A stretch of 64,000 bases of DNA from Bacteroidia bacterium (GTDB lineage: Bacteria; Bacteroidota; Bacteroidia; Chitinophagales; UBA2359), in assembly GCA_030427245.1 (NCBI GenBank), contig JAUHXA010000008.1, positions 1-64,000 of the forward strand, in the 5' to 3' direction. Made by a program: the position numbers and the translations under genes. Below the pieces are notes generated by a model. That model worked only from the letters and a program-made list of their open reading frames with translations. It had not been told where the DNA came from and ran no database searches. Below, one piece after another: positions 59,926 through 64,000 of this stretch. Position 1 is the first letter of the stretch. Each line of letters begins with the position of its first letter.

Positions 59926-60939
59926 ATGAAATGGTTCTGCTTTCTTTTGATGGTACTTCTGGTACTTTCCTGTCAAGACGAAGGGGAAATAGAACCATTG
60001 TATCTACCTGATTTGATGGAAATTCCAAAAGGTTTTCCAGCAGTCATTGCACCCGAAGGAAACGAATTTACCCAAATACGTTGGGAATTGGGAAAAAAGC
60101 TATTTTTTGACCCCATTCTGTCGGCGGATTCTTCTATTAGTTGTGCCAGTTGCCATCATCCGCAGTTGGCATTTAGTGACAATCTACCATTTAGTTTGGG
60201 AGTAGGTGATGCCATCGGAACACGTAATGCTTCGCCTTTGGCAAATGTAGCCTATCATCCCTATTTCACTCGGGAAGGAGGCGTGCCTACTTTGGAAATG
60301 CAAATATTTGTGCCGATTCAAGAACACAATGAATTCAATTTCAATATTTTATTGATTGCAGAGCGATTAAAGCAAAATGCTGAATATGTGAACATGGCGC
60401 AAAAAGCTTACGAAAGAGAACCCGATGCCTTTGTCATTACCCGTTCGTTGGCTTGTTTTGAAAGAAGTTTATTGAGCGGATACAGTCCCTACGACCAATA
60501 CCAAAACTATGCTAAAACAGATGCGCTTTCAGAAGCTGCAATCAACGGAATGAGCCTCTTTTTTGGAGAACGCACCAATTGCAGCACCTGTCATAGCGGC
60601 TTCAATTTCACCAACTACGCTTTTGAAAACAATGGTTTGTATGAGGATTATCCTGATGAAGGCAGATTTCGATTGACGAGCGATGAAGCAGATAGAGCTT
60701 TGTTCAAAGTGCCAAGTTTGCGAAATATCGAATTGACCGCACCCTATATGCACGATGGTTCGATGCAAACTTTGGAGGCAGTAATAACTCATTATCAGTC
60801 AGGTGGCAAAAATCACCCTCATAAAAGCGAACTATTGAAGCCCATGAATTTGACTGCAAAAGAACAACAAGAATTGATTGCGTTTTTGAAGTCCTTGACC
60901 GATGAGACGTTTGTCAGTAACCCTCTTTTTTCTAATTGA
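59926..60939 (+). CDS. MbnH/MauG-like diheme cytochrome c lipoprotein
   Basis: This 337-residue protein starts at ATG 59926 (a TTG at 59911 is upstream). The lipobox is LVLSC after MKWFCFLLMVLL. Two haem c sites are CASCH near 75 and CSTCH near 215, in a MauG/cytochrome c peroxidase fold: KKLFFDPILSADSSISCASC, PYFTREGGVPTLEMQIFVPI and FKVPSLRNIELTAPYMHDGS. The adjacent MbnP suggests the MbnH type, which oxidises a Trp of MbnP. It ends 14 bp before the second homologue and lies 90 bp after mbnP. Confidence 0.88.
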   Translation: MKWFCFLLMVLLVLSCQDEGEIEPLYLPDLMEIPKGFPAVIAPEGNEFTQIRWELGKKLFFDPILSADSSISCASCHHPQLAFSDNLPFSLGVGDAIGTRNASPLANVAYHPYFTREGGVPTLEMQIFVPIQEHNEFNFNILLIAERLKQNAEYVNMAQKAYEREPDAFVITRSLACFERSLLSGYSPYDQYQNYAKTDALSEAAINGMSLFFGERTNCSTCHSGFNFTNYAFENNGLYEDYPDEGRFRLTSDEADRALFKVPSLRNIELTAPYMHDGSMQTLEAVITHYQSGGKNHPHKSELLKPMNLTAKEQQELIAFLKSLTDETFVSNPLFSN

Positions 60940-60953
60940 AAAACAAAAAAAAC

Positions 60954-62281
60954 ATGTCAAAAATAAATTACCTAACCCTCCTTTTTTGTAGCATTCTTTT
61001 GGTTGTTGCCTGCAATAAAGACGACGACAATCCGCCTGAGATTTTTCCTCCAATAGATGAAACCGCCTACCAGCTATCTATTGGTGATTTTCCACAGCCC
61101 GACTTGCCTGCCGACAATCCATTGACTGTGCAAGGCGTACACTTGGGCAAGATGCTGTTTTACGAGCAGAAGCTATCTAAAGATGGTACTCAATCCTGTG
61201 CCAGTTGTCACCGACAATTAGATGGATTTTCGGACACTTTGAAGTTTTCGATAGGCGTAGAAAAACTACCTGGTAAACGTCAGGCAATGCCCATTTTTAA
61301 TATGGCATGGCACAGCAACGAATTCTTCTGGGATGGTCGAGCAAATTTGTTGCGTGACCAAGCATTGATGCCCATTCAAGACCCTTTGGAAATGAACGAA
61401 ACTTTAGAGAATGTGGTAGCCAAATTAAGTGATGAAAAAACGTATCGTGACCAATTTTCTCGTGCTTTTGGAAGCCCCGAAGTGACATCCGAAAAAATGG
61501 CTTTGGCAATGGAACAGTTCATGCTGAGTATTGTCTCACACGACTCCAAATATGACCAATTTTTGGCGGGAGAAGTCGAATTAACCGAAAGTGAGCAGCG
61601 AGGTAAGGAATTATTTGAAACGGAGTACAATCCTTTTTTTCCGCAATTTTCGGGAGCAGATTGTGCCCATTGTCATGGAGGTATCAACTTTGAAAACGAC
61701 CAATACATGAACAATGGTTTGGACATGGATGCTGACCTTGCCAATGATATTGGACGAGAAGAGGTGACCAAAGATGCGGCTGACAAAGGCAAATTCAAAG
61801 TTCCTTCCTTGCGAAATGTGGCAGTTACGCCTCCTTATATGCACGATGGAAGATTCAAAACATTGGAGGAAGTCATTGACCACTACAATGAAGGAATCCA
61901 AGAGTCTGCAACGGCTGATGTTACGGTTTTAAATAGTGCCTGAACGGAAAGAGATAATTGTCTGTCTATCAAAACATAACTAATGGTTAAAACAAACGAA
62001 CTTTTTCCTTCAATTTTTATATTCTTATAGCAACTTGATGTTAATTTATTAGGAATTTATTGAAGGTATTGATATATGGGGAAACTTTAAAAAGTTCGTC
62101 TGTTTAAGTGTTTAGTTATGTTTTAACACTCAATTAGTTAAGAGTTTCCGTTCAAGCACTAAATACGAGAGAAACGGGCTTGTTCTTGACCGAACAAGAT
62201 AAGACGGATTTGGTAAATTTCTTAAAAACCTTGACGGATGATACCTTTTTGAACAATCCAGAATATGATTCGCCTTTTTAG
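60954..62281 (+). pseudogene. Second MbnH-like diheme cytochrome, interrupted by a MITE
   Basis: The start at ATG 60954 gives a lipoprotein (MSKINYLTLLFCSILLVVAC) with haem sites CASCH near 84 and CAHCH near 237, and the usual FKVPSLRNVAVTPPYMHDGR motif. The frame runs to ATADVTVLNSA and stops at 61943, inside the MITE. Deleting 61935-62160 plus one AAAT copy rejoins the frame to [32 protein letters not shown] and EYDSPF, with stop 62279-62281, giving a normal 365-residue protein. The lost 39 residues form the C-terminal helix, so the haem core is intact. The protein may be partly functional. Confidence 0.9.
61935..62160. mobile_element. 226-bp MITE with AAAT target-site duplication
   Basis: The ends are AGTGCCTGAACGGAAA (left) and, on the opposite strand from the right, AGTGCTTGAACGGAAA (15/16 match). 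Inner blocks match at symmetric distances: AAAACATAACTAA 36 bp in from both ends, and CGAACTTTTT 62 bp in, so imperfect TIRs span about 72 bp. AAAT is duplicated at 61931-61934 and 62161-62164. No transposase ORF is present, so it is non-autonomous. The parent element and its family are not in the window. Confidence 0.93.
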
Positions 62282-62448
62282 ATTGTTTTTATCAATAAAC
62301 ATGAACTTATATCAAATATACTCGTTATAATATCCCTAATTGCAAAAGAGTATATTTTTAATATCAGCAATGGGCTATTGATATTAGTCAGTTATCAGAC
62401 ATAATGTAATCAGCAAGCCCAATAATTTTAACTCTAAAAAAATAATAT
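62282..62448. other. Intergenic region before the multicopper oxidase
   Basis: AT-rich, no ORF. It should carry the oxidase promoter, but no clear -7/-33 pair was found. Confidence 0.4.
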
Positions 62449-64000
62449 ATGAAAAATTTCATAATTTTTCTTATTACCTTCCTATGTGCCTATCAAGTGC
62501 TATTTAGCCAAAATGAGAATACACAAAAGAATGTAGTCGAATATACGCTTACCATTGAAGAAGCAGTAGTGGACATCACAGGTAAAAAAGTGATGGGCAT
62601 GACTGTCAATGGTGGCATACCTGGCCCCACGCTTACTTTTACGGAAGGGGATTATGCAGTGATTTATGTCAAAAACAATATGGATGTGGAAACATCTGTT
62701 CACTGGCATGGGCTGATTCTACCGAATTTTCAAGACGGAGTCCCTTACCTAACGACTCCTCCAATACTATCTGGTACGACTTTCAAGTATGAATTTCCGA
62801 TAGTACAATCGGGCACTTATTGGTACCATTCCCATACCATGCTACAAGAGCAAAGTGGAGTCTATGGTTCGATTGTCATCCACCCAAAAGAAAAGCCATT
62901 TGAATACGATAAAGATTTGGTCTTGGTGCTTTCAGATTGGACAAACGAAAAGCCGATGGACGTACTGCGAACATTGAAGCGAGGGAGTGAATGGTACAAC
63001 ATCAAAAAGGGAACTGCCACACCACTTAACAAAGTAATTACACGAGGTGGATTGGGCGCACAAATCAATTTTTGGAGGCAGCGAATGGAGGGGGCAGACA
63101 TTGCCGATATCTATTATGCTGCTTTTTTGACAAATGGGCAAACCATACAAGACTATCCAGATTACAAGCCTGGTGAGCGAGTCAGAGTCCGATTCATCAA
63201 TGCCGCAGCTTCGACTTACTTTTGGATTACTTTTGGAGGTGAACCCCCTCTATTGGTTGCTTCTGATGGCTTAGATGTAGTTCCTATTCCTCGCAATAAA
63301 ACGCTGATAGGCATTGCAGAAACCTACGATTTTATTGTGACGATTCCCGACAATGGGAAATTGGAAATAAGAGGTACGGCACAAGATGGTTCTGGCAAAA
63401 CGAGTGCCTTTCTTGGCAAAGGAGAGGTTTTGGCTGCAACCGATGTCATGCGTCCTGATAAGATTGGGATGATGATGGAAATGGCAAAAATGGACATGAA
63501 AATGGGTGCGCCTGCAATGAAAGCCCATCCTGATAAGGATACTCGCTATGAAATGAAAGCGGAATATGGAATGAAGATGGACATGAATCACTCCAAAATG
63601 GACATGACCAAAAAAGACATGGAAGACATGAATCAATCCAAAATGGACATGACCAAAAAAGACATGGAAGGCATGAATCAATCCAAAATGGACATGACCA
63701 AAAAAGACATGGAAGGTATGAATCAATCCAAAATGGACATGACTAAAAAAGACATGGAAGGTATGAATCAATCCAAAATGGACATGACCAAAAAAGACAT
63801 GGAAGGTATGAATCAATCCAAAATGGACATGACCAAAAAAGACATGGAAGGTATGAATCACTCACAAATGGACATGACCAAAAAAGACATGGATATGGGA
63901 AGCATGAAAGAGATGGGAATGTATGCAGAGTTCAACTATGACTATTTGAAGTCGCCAAAGCCCACTGATTTTGAAGACAGTAAATCTGTAAAGAAAATCC
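62449..64000 (+). CDS. CopA-type multicopper oxidase (partial, runs off the window)
   Basis: The ATG at 62449 begins MKNFIIFLITFLCAYQVLFS, a signal peptide. At least 517 residues are visible and the frame is open at the end. Type-2/3 copper motifs HWHG at 85-88 and HSHT at 127-130 are in the first cupredoxin domain. The second domain runs to about 345. A Met-rich segment with seven near-perfect 15-residue units (MNQSKMDMTKKDMEG type) lies at about 379-481. The C-terminal domain with the third copper motif is missing. The family oxidises Cu(I) to Cu(II) in the periplasm. The Met repeats should bind and relay copper. Confidence 0.92.
   Translation, partial: MKNFIIFLITFLCAYQVLFSQNENTQKNVVEYTLTIEEAVVDITGKKVMGMTVNGGIPGPTLTFTEGDYAVIYVKNNMDVETSVHWHGLILPNFQDGVPYLTTPPILSGTTFKYEFPIVQSGTYWYHSHTMLQEQSGVYGSIVIHPKEKPFEYDKDLVLVLSDWTNEKPMDVLRTLKRGSEWYNIKKGTATPLNKVITRGGLGAQINFWRQRMEGADIADIYYAAFLTNGQTIQDYPDYKPGERVRVRFINAAASTYFWITFGGEPPLLVASDGLDVVPIPRNKTLIGIAETYDFIVTIPDNGKLEIRGTAQDGSGKTSAFLGKGEVLAATDVMRPDKIGMMMEMAKMDMKMGAPAMKAHPDKDTRYEMKAEYGMKMDMNHSKMDMTKKDMEDMNQSKMDMTKKDMEGMNQSKMDMTKKDMEGMNQSKMDMTKKDMEGMNQSKMDMTKKDMEGMNQSKMDMTKKDMEGMNHSQMDMTKKDMDMGSMKEMGMYAEFNYDYLKSPKPTDFEDSKSVKKI
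63583..63891 (+). repeat. Seven tandem 45-bp repeats coding for Met-rich units
   Basis: Units of 45 bp start at 63583, 63628, 63673, 63718, 63763, 63808 and 63853. They encode MNQSKMDMTKKDMEG with small changes (MNHSK in the first, MNHSQ in the last). The near-identity at DNA level indicates recent slipped-strand or unequal expansion. Confidence 0.95.

Noticed and set aside
60936-60953. Overlapping TTG start for the second diheme gene
   Set aside because: It overlaps the previous stop and only adds six residues before a lipoprotein signal that begins at ATG 60954.
61935-62160. An IS element with its own transposase
   Set aside because: No ORF of useful length lies between the inverted repeats, so it is a non-autonomous MITE.

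Overview
The window reads as a chromosome segment of a member of the Bacteroidota. Evidence: several secreted proteins end in type IX secretion (T9SS) sorting domains. Families largely confined to this phylum are present (HYC_CC_PP, DUF5777-like, DUF6909-like, a TPR-containing sensor histidine kinase). Start regions are A-rich, and promoter-like TAnnTTTG boxes occur. The style (very large T9SS proteins, many short intergenic repeats) suggests a saprospiria- or cytophagia-like bacterium, but the genus cannot be named from this sequence.

Region 1 (1-11344) is one very large CRISPR array: by manual count 171 repeats of 30 bp and 170 spacers of about 34-37 bp. The repeat 3' end ATTGAAAC is typical of type I/III crRNA handles. 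Orientation is left to right, with the leader in 1-127 and degenerate repeats at the right end. No cas gene lies in the window. Two neighbouring spacers overlap head to head by 15 bp on opposite strands. Reconstructing their source gives CCT on the 5' side of both protospacers, so a PAM can be read from the array itself. The array ends 8 bp from transposase-like remnants (11353-11982).

Region 2 (12295-18197) holds periplasmic redox genes: a lipoprotein cytochrome c, an OB-fold protein, a YceI-like protein and a DUF5777-like barrel on the + strand. A redoxin, a cytochrome c/PHM-like protein with degenerate copper ligands and a lipoprotein esterase lie on the - strand. Region 3 (18330-31002) holds a CPBP membrane protease, a 1302-residue T9SS beta-propeller protein, two unrecognised proteins, an Omp85-type barrel, a TMTC-like glycosyltransferase with TPRs and oligopeptidase B. 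Region 4 (31383-35825) pairs a 69-residue GG-leader peptide (candidate RiPP or bacteriocin precursor) with a TPR sensor histidine kinase. A nucleosidase-like protein and a 49-residue lipoprotein follow. Region 5 (36065-40754) is housekeeping: mpl, a DEDDh exonuclease, a dolichol-phosphate-mannose-synthase-like glycosyltransferase, Hsp20 and a lipoprotein.

Region 6 (40831-64000) is a copper/silver handling locus, all on the + strand. It encodes HYC_CC_PP, CusA, a TolC-like channel, CusB, a Crp/Fnr regulator, a CopB-type P-ATPase, MbnP, two MbnH-like diheme cytochromes and a CopA-type multicopper oxidase with seven Met-rich repeats. A His-rich propeller lipoprotein and two T9SS proteins are interleaved. 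Together these could export Cu/Ag from the cytoplasm and periplasm, oxidise Cu(I), and bind or sense copper outside the inner membrane. The second MbnH-like gene is interrupted by a 226-bp MITE with an AAAT target duplication; removing it restores the frame exactly. Several families of short inverted repeats fill the gaps between genes, mostly inside this locus.

No tRNA or rRNA gene was recognised.
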